64,000 bases of DNA from Amycolatopsis australiensis (GTDB lineage Bacteria > Actinomycetota > Actinomycetes > Mycobacteriales > Pseudonocardiaceae), in contig NZ_FPJG01000006.1 in the NCBI RefSeq assembly GCF_900119165.1, positions 1,178,001 through 1,242,000 of the forward strand, in the 5' to 3' direction. The notes beneath the pieces are model-generated. The model ran no database searches. It was not told where the DNA came from and saw only the letters and a list, made by a program, of their open reading frames with translations. Shown here in pieces: positions 43,110 to 54,806 of the stretch. Every line of letters starts with the position of its first letter. The first letter of the stretch is position 1. The position numbers were made by a program, and so were the translations under genes.

Positions 43110-43170
43110 TTCGGCTCCTCGAGGGGGAACAGCGTCGTTCCGGGGAGGCGAACGAGCACATCCGGGCGGA

Positions 43171-43186
43171 TGTGGTCTAGACCATA
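43171..43186. promoter_or_regulatory. DasR-responsive element (dre) before the LPMO gene
   Basis: TG-TGGTCTAGACCA-TA contains a perfect 12-bp palindrome equal to the core of the DasR consensus (AGTGGTCTAGACCACT). DasR is the GntR-type GlcNAc-responsive repressor of chitin genes in Streptomyces and relatives. The gene it precedes encodes a chitin enzyme, which supports the call. Confidence 0.85.
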
Positions 43187-43250
43187 AGGAGAATCGGGCA
43201 CAACGGTCAACGAACTACCGCCGTTCGGTGAATCCGCTGCTCCGCTCGGC

Positions 43251-43967
43251 TCAGTGCGAAGGTCGGGCCGGTTCCTGCAGGTGTTCGCCGAAGAACGACG
43301 TCACTCGGCGCCACGCGTCTTCGGACGCTTCGTGGTGATAGGTGAATCCGACGACCTTGAGCAGCAGGTTCAGCGGCGGCGCGACCTCGATCTTGTTGGC
43401 GAACCCGTGGCTGGCGCCCGGATACTCCTTGACGTCGTGCGGGATCTCGCGCTCGGTGAGCGCCGCTTCGAGCTTCGCCGCCGCGCCGCGCAGCGAGAAG
43501 TCCTTCTTCCCGAAGCTCGCGACGATCGGGCACGCGTCGTCGAGCACGGAAAGGTTCTTCGGCAGCTGGCCGTAGTAGGGCGCGGACGCCTCGAAGCCAC
43601 GTGCCGCCGCCACGAGCGCGAAGCCGCCACCCATGCAGAACCCGGCGATGCCGATTCGGCCCGTGCAGTCTTCGCGGCCGGCCAGCAGCGTGCGGGCCGC
43701 CTCGATGTCGTCGAACGTGCGGCCCTGGTTGGCGAACATGTCCGAGAACACCCGGCGTACGCAGTGGCGCATGCCCCCACGCGCGTACAGGTCCGGGCTG
43801 AGCGCGAGGAAGCCCTCGGCGGCGAAGCGGTCGGTGATGTTCTTCGTGTCCTGGCTCAGCCCGAACGCGTCGTGGATGAGCACGACGCCCGGGTGCGGCC
43901 CCGCGCCCGCGGGCTCCGCCAGGTAGCCGCCGATGGTGCCGTCCGGAACCGGAATGGTCATCTCCAT
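43251..43967 (-). CDS. dienelactone hydrolase family protein, 238 aa
   Basis: Alpha/beta hydrolase of the DLH type. The nucleophile is Cys in GIAGFCMGGGFAL (about residue 118), the acid Asp is probably in SFGKKDFSL, and His is in YPGASHGFAN. The N-terminal VVLIHDAFGLSQDTKN holds the position of the DLH activating residue. DLH proteins hydrolyse dienelactones or related esters. No aromatic pathway is adjacent, so the substrate is unknown. ATG codons at 43967 and 43961 are both possible. Confidence 0.9.
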   Translation of the reverse strand: MEMTIPVPDGTIGGYLAEPAGAGPHPGVVLIHDAFGLSQDTKNITDRFAAEGFLALSPDLYARGGMRHCVRRVFSDMFANQGRTFDDIEAARTLLAGREDCTGRIGIAGFCMGGGFALVAAARGFEASAPYYGQLPKNLSVLDDACPIVASFGKKDFSLRGAAAKLEAALTEREIPHDVKEYPGASHGFANKIEVAPPLNLLLKVVGFTYHHEASEDAWRRVTSFFGEHLQEPARPSH

Positions 43968-44020
43968 ATCGGCGAAGATAGCGAGAAAGCCGTCGCCGCG
44001 CGTGGCCCGCTGAGAGTTCC

Positions 44021-45196
44021 TCAGTCGAGGGTGAACGGGTCGTAGGCGACGCGTTCCAGCTCGACGCCGTGCGCCAGCAGCTTCGCGATGGTCGCCTGGA
44101 TCATCGGCGGCGACCCGGACACGAGCACGTCGTGGTCGCGCCACACCCCACGCTGGGTCACGGCGTGGGCGAGCGTGCCGCGGTCACCGCCCGCCAGCGC
44201 GCCCTCCTCGGTGACCGGGGTGACCGTCAGCCACGGCGCCGTCGCGGCGAACCGGCGCAGGTCGTCGTACGCGTACAGGTCTTCCGGTCTTCGGCCGCCG
44301 AAGAACAGGTGCACCGGCGGGTTCCGCTTCCAGCGCGCGAGGTCGTCGAGGATGGCCAGCATCGGCGTGATCCCGGTGCCGCCGGCGATCATCAGCAGCC
44401 GCCGCTTGGTGGTCGTCGGCCGCACGTTCAGCACGCCCATCGACGGCCCGAGGCGCCAGACGTCGCCCGGTCTCGTGTGGTTGACGATGCTGCCGCTCAC
44501 CCAGCCGCCGGGCACCGCACGCACGTGGAAGACCAGCTCGCCGTCGCCGCGCGGCGCGTTCGCCGGCGAGAAGTACCGCCACAGCCGCGGCCGCTGCGGC
44601 ACCTCCACGCTGACGTACCCGCCCGCGCGGTACGGCAGGAGGCCCTCGGTGCGCACCTTGACCAGCGCGACGTCGCGGGTGAGCTTGCGGTGCTCCAGCA
44701 CGGTCGCGGCCCACCACGCCGGACCGGTCTCGGCCTGCGCGGCCGCGCGCATGGTCTTCGCGATGAGCCCGTACGCCGTCTGCCACGCGGATTCCACCTC
44801 GTAGGTCCACTTTTCCTTGAGGAACCGCTTGAGCGCCGCCAGCAGCGCGACGCCGACGGCGTCGTAATGGCGCGAGACGACGGCGAACTTGCGGTGGTCA
44901 CGGCCGAGCTGGCTGAGGAACGTCACGAGCTCGTCGGGCCGGTCGACCATCTGGACGACGTACACGAGCGCGCGCAGCAACCGGCTCCGCTGGTTCGCCA
45001 TGCTCGCCGGGAACAGGTCACGGCAATCCGGCGCGACCGCGAACAACGCGCCGTAGAAGTATTGCGCCAGTTCATCGGCTTTCGGCTCGACCGCCGCGAA
45101 GCTTTCACGGATCAGCCTGACCAGTTCACGGCCTTTCACGACCGAAACGGGAACGGTCGGCAGCGGCGCGGAGATCTTCAGGGAGTCGGCACTCAT
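44021..45196 (-). CDS. globin/FAD/NAD flavohemoprotein, type II-like, copy 1, 391 aa
   Basis: N-terminal globin domain (about 20-150) with a heme-ligand His in VVSRHYDAVGVALL, followed by an FNR-type reductase. The FAD part is RLWRYFSPANAP and the NAD part is LLMIAGGTGITPMLAIL, ending VSGSPPMIQATI...YDPFTLD. In classical Hmp the FAD motif is RxYS; here the Tyr position is Phe, one of the changes seen in actinobacterial type II flavohemoglobins such as Mtb Rv0385 (also about 390 residues). These may oxidise D-lactate or handle NO poorly. A second 391-residue paralogue follows upstream. Confidence 0.9.
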   Translation of the reverse strand: MSADSLKISAPLPTVPVSVVKGRELVRLIRESFAAVEPKADELAQYFYGALFAVAPDCRDLFPASMANQRSRLLRALVYVVQMVDRPDELVTFLSQLGRDHRKFAVVSRHYDAVGVALLAALKRFLKEKWTYEVESAWQTAYGLIAKTMRAAAQAETGPAWWAATVLEHRKLTRDVALVKVRTEGLLPYRAGGYVSVEVPQRPRLWRYFSPANAPRGDGELVFHVRAVPGGWVSGSIVNHTRPGDVWRLGPSMGVLNVRPTTTKRRLLMIAGGTGITPMLAILDDLARWKRNPPVHLFFGGRRPEDLYAYDDLRRFAATAPWLTVTPVTEEGALAGGDRGTLAHAVTQRGVWRDHDVLVSGSPPMIQATIAKLLAHGVELERVAYDPFTLD

Positions 45197-45440
45197 CGGG
45201 AACGGTAATCTCCAGTCCTGGCAAGGGTTTTCGGCGCTGTGCCCGCGGCATCGCACCGGCGGTGCCGCCCCCGAGGGTTCCCGACCTTAGGCGCATTCCC
45301 GTGCAGATGCGCGTGATTCCGCGCGTTCCCGCTCGATCGGAGCAATTTCGACACGCCGCGTCAACCCGATCTGGCGGTGCGTGAAATTGATCAGCCGACG
45401 CGATTTGCGGATGTTGTCGCTGAACTGACCGGAATCCCGC

Positions 45441-46616
45441 TCAGTCGATCGTGAACGGGTCGTACTGGATCTGGTCCAGCGCGCTGCCCGCCACGAGCAT
45501 GCGCGACACCGTCGCGCGGATCATCGCCGGCGAGCCGGACACCAGGATGTCGTGCCCCGGCCAGGCCCCGTACCGCGTGACCGCCTCGGCCAGCGTGCCC
45601 TGCTCGTACCCGGGGACGTCGCCGCCGCGCTCCACCACCGGCGTGACGGTCAGCCACGGGTTGGTGGAGGCGAGCGCGCGCAGCTCGTCGAGGTCGTACA
45701 GGTCTTCGCGGCTCGGGCCGCCGTAGAACAGGTACGTCTTCGGGTTCTCGCCCCAGAGGGCGAGGTGGTCGAGGATCGCGCGCAGCGGCGCGACGCCCGT
45801 TCCGCCCGCGACCATGAGCACACCGCGTGACGTCTCACGGTCCACTGTCATCCGGCCGAGTGGCGGGCCGAGCCGCCAGACGTCGCCGGGCTGGGTGTGG
45901 CTGACGATGGCGCGGGACACCCAGCCGCCGTCGATCGCGCGGACGTGGAACTCGATGCCGCCGTCCTCGCGCGGCGCGTTCGCCGGCGAGAGGTAGCGCC
46001 ACAGCCGCGGCCGCTGCGGGACTTCGACGCTGACGTACTGGCCCGGCAGGTAGGGCACCGGCTGGTCGGGCAGCAGCCGGACCAGCGCGAGGTCCCAGGT
46101 CAGCCGCCGGTGCTCGACGACGGTGGCCTGCCACGACGGCGGGTTCGTGTCGGCCGCGGCCGCGTCCTGCATGGCACGGGCGACGATGGTGAACGCCTCC
46201 GCCCAGGCGCGTTCGACCTCGGGGGTCCATTCCGGGCCGAGGTGGTTCTTCAGCGACGCCAGCAGCGCGGTGCCGACGGCTTCGTAGTGCCGCGGCACCA
46301 CGCCGAACTTGCGGTGGTCGCGGCCGAGCTGGCGCAGGAACGGCGCGAGGTCGTCGGGCCGGTCCACCATCTGCACGATGTGCACCAGCGCGCGCACCAG
46401 CCTGCCGCGCTGGATCTCCATGTTGATCGGGAAGAAGTCACGCGTGGTCGGCGCGAGGGTGAACAGCATCCCGTAGAAGAACTGCGAGATCTCCGCGATG
46501 TAGGGCTCCGACTTCGCCCAGCTGTCCCGGATGAGCCGGACCATCGCGGCGACGGCCGCGGGCGCTTCACGCGGGGCCGAGGACCTGGGGAGCGGGCTGA
46601 CCGAGTCGGCTGTCAT
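45441..46616 (-). CDS. globin/FAD/NAD flavohemoprotein, type II-like, copy 2, 391 aa
   Basis: Same architecture and length as copy 1: globin domain with VVPRHYEAVGTALL, FAD segment RLWRYLSPANAP (Leu in place of the canonical Tyr), NAD segment VLMVAGGTGVAPLRAIL, and the tail YDPFTID. The two are clearly a tandem duplication that has since diverged. Copy 2 is divergent from a MarR gene, so its control may differ from copy 1, which has its own 244-base upstream region with no clear palindrome. Confidence 0.9.
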   Translation of the reverse strand: MTADSVSPLPRSSAPREAPAAVAAMVRLIRDSWAKSEPYIAEISQFFYGMLFTLAPTTRDFFPINMEIQRGRLVRALVHIVQMVDRPDDLAPFLRQLGRDHRKFGVVPRHYEAVGTALLASLKNHLGPEWTPEVERAWAEAFTIVARAMQDAAAADTNPPSWQATVVEHRRLTWDLALVRLLPDQPVPYLPGQYVSVEVPQRPRLWRYLSPANAPREDGGIEFHVRAIDGGWVSRAIVSHTQPGDVWRLGPPLGRMTVDRETSRGVLMVAGGTGVAPLRAILDHLALWGENPKTYLFYGGPSREDLYDLDELRALASTNPWLTVTPVVERGGDVPGYEQGTLAEAVTRYGAWPGHDILVSGSPAMIRATVSRMLVAGSALDQIQYDPFTID

Positions 46617-46889
46617 GGGCGGGAGTTCGCTGCTGGGGGGCGGGTGGACGGGGACACGCGGTCAGGCACCGCCGGGCCGGGCGCGGGGACGGCGGTGCCG
46701 CGTCCGCCCGTCTCCTGGGTCCATCTGCTCCCCCTCGTCACTCGTCCGTGCCACGTGCACGGCCCGTCCGCAGGGTAGCCGCCGGGCGGCCTTTTGCCCG
46801 CATTGTTGCTCCGACCGGGTGTACTGCCGGGTGATGGCGTGGGCGACCTCACCGGACCGATCCTTGCTGGCGCAAGCGATGGCTCATAA

Positions 46890-46906
46890 ACTTGTATTAC
46901 ACAAGT
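46890..46906. promoter_or_regulatory. MarR-type operator between flavohemoprotein copy 2 and marR
   Basis: ACTTGTATTACACAAGT has perfect 6-base arms in an A/T-rich island and fits a MarR site. It lies in a 354-base divergent gap; the rest of the gap (46617-46889) shows no gene or clear structure. Confidence 0.6.
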
Positions 46907-46970
46907 AATAGTCTCGAGGGGTTCCGGGTGGCGGAGCCCCGGTGCAGCACAGCTGTGGCAGGAGGTCCCG

Positions 46971-47453
46971 ATGGGCTCCGACGACACCGACGACGACGTC
47001 CGGGTCGAGCTCATGCGCGAGCTGAAGACCGCGTCGCAGCTCCAGCACGCCTGGATCATGCAGGCCTGGCAGGAGCAGCCGGGGCTGCACCCGGCGGCCG
47101 CGATGCTGCTGTCGGACCTGGCGAAGAACGGCGAAGCGCGGCCGTCCGAGCTGGCGAAACGCCGGTTCGTCGACCTTTCGGTGGTCAGCAGGCAGATCAC
47201 GCAGCTGTCCGCCGCCGGGCTGGTCGACCGCCGTCCCGCGCCCGAAGACGGCCGGGCGTCGCTGGTGAGCGTGTCCGAGAAGGGCCGCGCCGAACTCGCC
47301 CGCTGGCGGGCCAACTACCTCGAATTCATGGAGCAGGCGCTCGGCGGCTGGGACGACGAGCGCGTCACCGACCTCACCGCGCGGCTGGCCGAGATGAACG
47401 CCGACCTCCGCCGCGCCTTGGGTAGCGCGGCCTGCTTCGCCGGGTCCAAGTGA
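46971..47453 (+). CDS. MarR family transcriptional regulator, 160 aa
   Basis: Winged-helix MarR repressor. DNA-binding segment ARPSELAKRRFVDLSVVSRQ (recognition helix), then ITQLSAAGLVDRRPAPEDGR and the wing RASLVSVSEKGRAEL. Helices at both ends form the dimer. The ATG has the strong site AGGAGGT. It is divergent from flavohemoprotein copy 2, with the ACTTGT palindrome in the gap, so it probably controls itself and perhaps the flavohemoprotein. Confidence 0.9.
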   Translation: MGSDDTDDDVRVELMRELKTASQLQHAWIMQAWQEQPGLHPAAAMLLSDLAKNGEARPSELAKRRFVDLSVVSRQITQLSAAGLVDRRPAPEDGRASLVSVSEKGRAELARWRANYLEFMEQALGGWDDERVTDLTARLAEMNADLRRALGSAACFAGSK

Positions 47454-47571
47454 CGCACGCGCCCAGGTGATCCGGCGCGGGCGGAGTACCACCCGCAGTG
47501 GCATTTTCGCGCGCGGGAATGTCTCCGTTCGGGCCTGACTCGGTGCCGTTTTCCGGGGTTACCGTCGGAAG

Positions 47572-48759
47572 GTGACGCGTAGCCGGGTCGCACTGCTGTG
47601 CGCGCTGGGGATCGACAACTTCGGCTCAGGTCTGTTCCTCCCGTTGGCGCTGGTCTACGTGACGCAGGTGGTCGGCGTGCCGCTCGCGATGGCGGGCACG
47701 GCCGTCACGCTCGGCACGGTCGGCGGGCTCGTGGTGCCGCCGTTGGCCGGACGGCTCGTGGACCGCGTCGGGCCGCGGGTCGTGGTGATCGCCGCGCAGC
47801 TGCTGCAGGCCGCCGGCGCGGGCGCCTACCTGCTCGCCGGCAGCGCGGGCCCGGTCGTGGCCGCCGCGGTCCTGCTCGCCACCGGGCAGCAGCTGTTCTA
47901 CAGCTCCCTGTTCGTGCTCATCGCCGACGTCGCGGGCGACGTCCCGAAGGACCGGCCGTTCGCCGAGGCGGGCATGGTCCGGGCCGGCTGCTTCGGGCTG
48001 GGCGGTCTCGCGGCGGCCACCCTGCTGACCTGGCTCGGCACGTCCGGGTACCGGATCGCGCTGGCCGTCGACGCGGTGACGTTCTTCGTCGCGGCCCTGA
48101 TCCTCGCTTTCTTCGTGCCGCTCGCCCGGCCGCACAAGCAGCACGGCGAGCGGCCGGCGCGCGTGCTGCGCGACCGGCCGTATCTCGCGTTGATCCTCTT
48201 CAGCGGCCTCTTCGGGCTCTCGCTCGACTTCTTCCTGATCGGCACGCCGGTGTTCGTGCTCGACCGGCTGCACGGCCCGGTCTGGCTGCCCGGCGCGATC
48301 CTCGCCCTGCTCACCGTGCTGACGAGTGTCGGCGGCACGCTGGCGCTGCGGCTCACCGCGCGGCTGACCCGGATCGCGGCGATGCGGGCCGGCTCGGCGT
48401 TGTTCGCCGCGTGGTGCGCGGTCAGCCTCGGCGTGCTGCTCGTGCCCGACGGCTGGCGCGTCGTGTACCTGCTGGTCTCGACGCTGGTGTTCGCCGCCGG
48501 TGACCTGGTCTTCGGCCCGCGGTCGGGTGCGCTGGCCGAAGCCGCGGCACCGCCGGTCGCCCGCGGCCGTTATCTCGCCGCGTACCAATACGCGTTCACG
48601 GTGGCGCAGGTCCTCGCGCCCGCCGTGGTCGCGTTGTTCTCGGTCGCCGACTGGTTACCCTGGGTGCTGGTCGGGACGTGTGCGGGACTCGCCGTGGCCG
48701 GGCTCGGGATGCTGGGCTCCCGGTTGCCGGCGAGCGCCGTCGCACCCGGTCAGAGTTGA
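47572..48759 (+). CDS. MFS transporter, 395 aa
   Basis: Twelve-helix major facilitator. The family motif A loop [14 protein letters not shown] follows helix 2, and [20 protein letters not shown] forms helix 1. The overall pattern is that of drug-export or unknown-substrate MFS proteins of actinomycetes. The start is GTG 47572. The HAIR operator of clpB overlaps its stop codon. No substrate can be named. Confidence 0.88.
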   Translation: MTRSRVALLCALGIDNFGSGLFLPLALVYVTQVVGVPLAMAGTAVTLGTVGGLVVPPLAGRLVDRVGPRVVVIAAQLLQAAGAGAYLLAGSAGPVVAAAVLLATGQQLFYSSLFVLIADVAGDVPKDRPFAEAGMVRAGCFGLGGLAAATLLTWLGTSGYRIALAVDAVTFFVAALILAFFVPLARPHKQHGERPARVLRDRPYLALILFSGLFGLSLDFFLIGTPVFVLDRLHGPVWLPGAILALLTVLTSVGGTLALRLTARLTRIAAMRAGSALFAAWCAVSLGVLLVPDGWRVVYLLVSTLVFAAGDLVFGPRSGALAEAAAPPVARGRYLAAYQYAFTVAQVLAPAVVALFSVADWLPWVLVGTCAGLAVAGLGMLGSRLPASAVAPGQS

Positions 48760-48775
48760 GCGGAACAGACTCAAG
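48755..48775. promoter_or_regulatory. HAIR-type HspR operator before clpB
   Basis: GTTGAGC-N7-ACTCAAG, identical in both arms to the first dnaK site. It covers the stop codon of the MFS gene (TGA at 48757-48759) and lies about 80 bases before clpB, as in other actinobacteria where clpB belongs to the HspR regulon. Confidence 0.85.
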
Positions 48776-48856
48776 TTTTCGTGCGTTGAGGATAGTGATG
48801 GGTCACGGTCAGGCCTGTCACCTGGACTTTCCGATGTACCGAGCATGAGGTGAGGG

Positions 48857-51451
<2,595 letters not shown>

Positions 51452-51456
51452 AGCCC

Positions 51457-51494
51457 GTGAAGGCCACCTCGACGTCGCTCGAGGTGGCCTTCAC
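51457..51494. terminator. terminator after clpB
   Basis: Perfect 15-base arms (GTGAAGGCCACCTCG and its complement) around ACGTCGCT, five bases after the clpB stop codon. Confidence 0.9.
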
Positions 51495-51619
51495 TGCGTC
51501 CACAGTGGTGGTTCGTGGCGATTTGTCGACCCGGGAGCGGGCAAAATGCTCCGAACGGGCCCGGCGACACGGGTACCGGCGATCATCTCTTCGGCGTAGC
51601 AGGCGATACCCTGGCGCTC

Positions 51620-52381
51620 GTGGGTATTCCGGCGTGGATCTGGTTCGTCATCGCGGCCGTCGCCCTGGTGGCGGGGCTGGGGCTGCTCGCCGCCGACCGG
51701 GCGAAGGAGGGCTCGCGCAACCGCGAGCGAATGCGCTGGGCACAGCTGCGCGGCTGGCAGTTCGTCGAGGAGGACGCGCGGCTGCCGCAGCAGTGGTCCG
51801 GCGGGGCGATCGGCTACTTCGGCGCGGACGCGGCCGTGAACGTGGTCGCGGGCTCGACGTTCACCTCCGACGGCCGCCGTCCGGTGTTCATCTTCGACAT
51901 CGAGTCGGAGGGGCAGATCCCGGCGGTGGTCGTGGCCGTGCGGTGCAACAAGAAGCACCGGATCCCGATCGAGATGTGGCTGTCGAGCGTGCCGTTCCAG
52001 CGCGCGGACATGCCGGAGATGCTGGGCCCGATCGGCTCGCGCTACGCGTTCGCGGACGACGCGGACGGTGCCCGCACGGTGATCACCCAGGAACTGGTGG
52101 ACGCGGCGGACCAGCTCGGCGGCGACGTCGGCGTGGCCTGGCTGGAGAACGAGTGGGTCCTGGCGAGCGTGGTCCCGACGGCGGGCCCGTCCCGCCTGGA
52201 GCGCCTGCTGCGCGACCTGGGCGAGATCGCGGACATCGTGGACCCGTTCGACGAGGACTACGACGCGGGCCGCCACCAGGCGAGCGCCCCGATCCCCTCG
52301 GTCGGCGGCACCCCACCGGCCCCCGCGGCCGGAACGCCGGTCCAGCAGCCGCCCGCCGAGCCGCCGGCGGCGCAGGACTAG
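51620..52381 (+). CDS. membrane-anchored hypothetical protein, 253 aa
   Basis: One N-terminal helix (IWFVIAAVALVAGLGLLAA) is followed by a cytoplasmic-type soluble domain (about 30-210) with SRNRERMRWAQLRGWQFVEE, a pattern seen in uncharacterised actinobacterial proteins. A Pro/Ala-rich tail follows (about 225-253). No function is known. GTG 51620 is placed just before the helix, and a GATACC box 12 bases upstream suggests a leaderless transcript. The stop codon shares CTAG with the stop of the convergent gene. Confidence 0.75.
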   Translation: MGIPAWIWFVIAAVALVAGLGLLAADRAKEGSRNRERMRWAQLRGWQFVEEDARLPQQWSGGAIGYFGADAAVNVVAGSTFTSDGRRPVFIFDIESEGQIPAVVVAVRCNKKHRIPIEMWLSSVPFQRADMPEMLGPIGSRYAFADDADGARTVITQELVDAADQLGGDVGVAWLENEWVLASVVPTAGPSRLERLLRDLGEIADIVDPFDEDYDAGRHQASAPIPSVGGTPPAPAAGTPVQQPPAEPPAAQD

Positions 52382-53106
52382 AAGCCGAGTACCGGCCGGT
52401 CCAGTGCACCGGCGGAGAACGACGGGGTGAGGGTGCCGCGCACCGTGGTCGCGCCGCCCTGGATGTGGAAGATGTGGTCGGCACCCAGGTCGCCGCTGAT
52501 CGAGCCTGCGGTCAGGCTCTGTGATGTCTGCACCAGGCCCGTCGCCGGGCCCAGCTGGCCGCCCAGCTCGTGGTGCTGCCCGATGTCGAGGACGCCGGAC
52601 AGCTGGCCCGACGCGTGCTGCTCGGACGCCGTGCCCAGCGCGCCGGCCTGGCCGAGGTCGACGGCCTGCCCGGACGCCCGGCGCGCTGAGATGGCCCCGG
52701 CCAGGTCGCCGGTGAAGGCGCCGCGCAGGCCCGTGTCCACCTGCTCCGCGTTCTCGCTCAGCACGTCGACGCCGTTGCCCAGCCACACCGCGTGATGCGT
52801 GCTGCGGCCCACGCCAAGGCGCTCGCCGCTCGTCGCGGCCGCCTCCGTGAATTCCGAGGCGATGCGGGCGTCGCCGAGTTGCTTCGTGACGACGTCGCGG
52901 CGGGTTGCCGACAGCGTGTCGGCGCTCTGGTCCAGCCTGCTCGATTGGCGGTGGTCGACCGGGAGCTCGATGCGGTCGAGCGGCAGGGTGATGTCGGACT
53001 GGGCCGCGAACGCCGTCGCCGGTGCCGCGAACAGGAGGGCCACCGGCGCCGCGCCGGCCGCGACCTTGGGCAGGTAGCCGCTCTTGCGCCTGCTGTGCTT
53101 ACCCAT
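52378..53106 (-). CDS. secreted hypothetical protein, 242 aa
   Basis: Starts with a basic N-region and signal peptide (MGKHSRRKSGYLPKVAAGAA ... ATAFAAQSD). The mature part is rich in Ser, Gly, Gln and His and lacks Cys. It contains short repeated patterns such as ASGQAVDLGQAGALG and ASGQLSGVLDIGQHHELGG, which suggests a regular fold. No family is recognised. ATG 53106 gives a typical signal peptide. It is convergent to the 253-residue gene. Confidence 0.75.
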   Translation of the reverse strand: MGKHSRRKSGYLPKVAAGAAPVALLFAAPATAFAAQSDITLPLDRIELPVDHRQSSRLDQSADTLSATRRDVVTKQLGDARIASEFTEAAATSGERLGVGRSTHHAVWLGNGVDVLSENAEQVDTGLRGAFTGDLAGAISARRASGQAVDLGQAGALGTASEQHASGQLSGVLDIGQHHELGGQLGPATGLVQTSQSLTAGSISGDLGADHIFHIQGGATTVRGTLTPSFSAGALDRPVLGF

Positions 53107-53177
53107 GCGCGGGACCATAACCCGGCCGCGAATCGGCTGCACCCGGAGCCCCTGACCAGCGGGTATCGTTCACCCAC

Positions 53178-53990
53178 ATGACCACCGCCGACTTCTTTGC
53201 CGGGGCCCCGGGGCGAAGCCCCGGACGTCACACCGCCGTGATCACCGGAGCCACCGCGGGCATCGGCGCGCAGTTCGCGCGCACGCTCGCCGCCGAGAAT
53301 TACGACCTCGTGCTCGTCGCCCGCGACACCGCGCGGCTGGAGGCGTATGCCGTTGAGCTGCGGGAATCCCACGGCGTGGGCGTCGAAGTGCTGCCGGCCG
53401 ATCTGTCCGAAGTGGACGGACGAGCGGCGGTCGAGCAGCGGCTCGCCGCCGGGCCGGTCGACCTGCTGGTCAACAACGCCGGGTTCGGGCTGAACGGCGA
53501 CTTCTGGACCATCCCGCCGGACGCGCTGCAGCGCCAGCTCGACGTCAACGTCACCGCGGTGCTGCGGCTGACCAGGGCCGTGCTGCCCGGCATGATCGAG
53601 CGCGGGCACGGCGACATCATCCAGGTCAGCAGCGTCGCCGGGTTCTTCAGCGGCCGCGGTTCGACCTACACGGCCAGCAAGAACTGGGTCACGTCGTTCA
53701 CCGAAGGGATCGCCGCCTCGCTGCCGAAGGGCGTCCGGATGATGGCGCTCTGCCCCGGGTTCACCGCGACCGAGTTCCACGAACGGGCCGGCATCGGCAA
53801 ACCCGGCCCGAAATTCGCCTGGCTGGGTGTCGAACAGGTGGTCAACGAGGCGCTCGCGGACCTGCGCCGCGGCAAGGTGATCTCCGTGCCGAGCCTGCAG
53901 TACAAGGCCGTCGTCGCGATCGGCGGGCTGCTGCCGCGCGCGGTGCTGCGCCGGATCGGCGGCGGCTTCGGCGGCAAGGGCCGCACCTGA
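53178..53990 (+). CDS. short-chain dehydrogenase/reductase, 270 aa
   Basis: Classical SDR. NAD(P) motif [16 protein letters not shown] (about 23-38), NNAG at about 98, catalytic Ser in IQVSSVAGF and YTASK (Tyr/Lys) at about 160. The protein resembles 3-oxoacyl or very-long-chain 3-ketoacyl reductase-like SDRs (segment [18 protein letters not shown]). It is 72 bases divergent from the secreted protein gene. Substrate unknown. The first 16 residues are non-conserved. Confidence 0.92.
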   Translation: MTTADFFAGAPGRSPGRHTAVITGATAGIGAQFARTLAAENYDLVLVARDTARLEAYAVELRESHGVGVEVLPADLSEVDGRAAVEQRLAAGPVDLLVNNAGFGLNGDFWTIPPDALQRQLDVNVTAVLRLTRAVLPGMIERGHGDIIQVSSVAGFFSGRGSTYTASKNWVTSFTEGIAASLPKGVRMMALCPGFTATEFHERAGIGKPGPKFAWLGVEQVVNEALADLRRGKVISVPSLQYKAVVAIGGLLPRAVLRRIGGGFGGKGRT

Positions 53991-54065
53991 GTAGGGCTGT
54001 CCCCACCGTGAAGACGCGCGTGCGCACCAGGGTGGAAGCCGGCCGGTCTCAATAGCGTTTTCCCC

Positions 54066-54806
54066 ATGACGACTGAGGCGGTGCGGCTGGAAGCCGTGCG
54101 CAAGGAGTACGGCGGCGTGGTCGCGCTGGACGGGGTCTCGATCTCGTTCCCGCGTGGCGGGTTCACGGCGGTGATGGGCCCGTCGGGTTCGGGCAAGAGC
54201 ACGTTCCTGCACTGCGCGGCGGGCCTCGACCGGCCGACGTCGGGCCGGGTCGTGCTCGACGGCCAGGACCTCGCCGGCAAGAGCGAGACGTACCTGACGA
54301 AGCTGCGGCGCGACCGTGTCGGCTTCGTCTTCCAGGCGTTCAACCTGCTCCCGGCGCTGACGGTCGAGCAGAACGTCGTGCTGCCGCTGCAGCTGGCCGG
54401 CAAGCGCCCGGACAAGCGGCTCGTGGCGCGGATCCTGGCGCACGTCGGCCTCGACGGCCGGCGCAAGCACCTGCCCGGGCAGCTTTCCGGCGGTCAGCAG
54501 CAGCGCGTCGCGATCGCGCGGGCCCTGGTCACGGACCCGGCCGTGCTGTTCGCCGACGAGCCGACCGGCGCCCTCGACACGCGCACGGCCGCCGACGTGC
54601 TGGGTCTGCTGCGCGACTCGGTCCGGTCGTCCGGCCAGACGGTGCTCATGGTGACGCACGACCCGGTCGCCGCCTCCTACGCCGACCAGGTCGTCTTCCT
54701 GGCCGACGGCCGGATCGCCGGACGGCTGGCCCACCCGACCGCCGAGGCCGTCGCCGAGCGGATGACCCACCTGGGCGCGTGGGACCGGATGGCGGTGCGG
54801 GCCTGA
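54066..54806 (+). CDS. ABC transporter ATP-binding protein, MacB/LolD type, 246 aa
   Basis: Walker [11 protein letters not shown]-loop [20 protein letters not shown], signature [15 protein letters not shown], Walker [13 protein letters not shown] and switch His in [10 protein letters not shown]. The [10 protein letters not shown] segment marks the family that partners with FtsX-like permeases. It overlaps the permease ATG by one base (TGATG), so the two form a transporter. Such pairs export antimicrobial peptides or act on cell-wall or lipid substrates by mechanotransmission. Confidence 0.95.
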   Translation: MTTEAVRLEAVRKEYGGVVALDGVSISFPRGGFTAVMGPSGSGKSTFLHCAAGLDRPTSGRVVLDGQDLAGKSETYLTKLRRDRVGFVFQAFNLLPALTVEQNVVLPLQLAGKRPDKRLVARILAHVGLDGRRKHLPGQLSGGQQQRVAIARALVTDPAVLFADEPTGALDTRTAADVLGLLRDSVRSSGQTVLMVTHDPVAASYADQVVFLADGRIAGRLAHPTAEAVAERMTHLGAWDRMAVRA

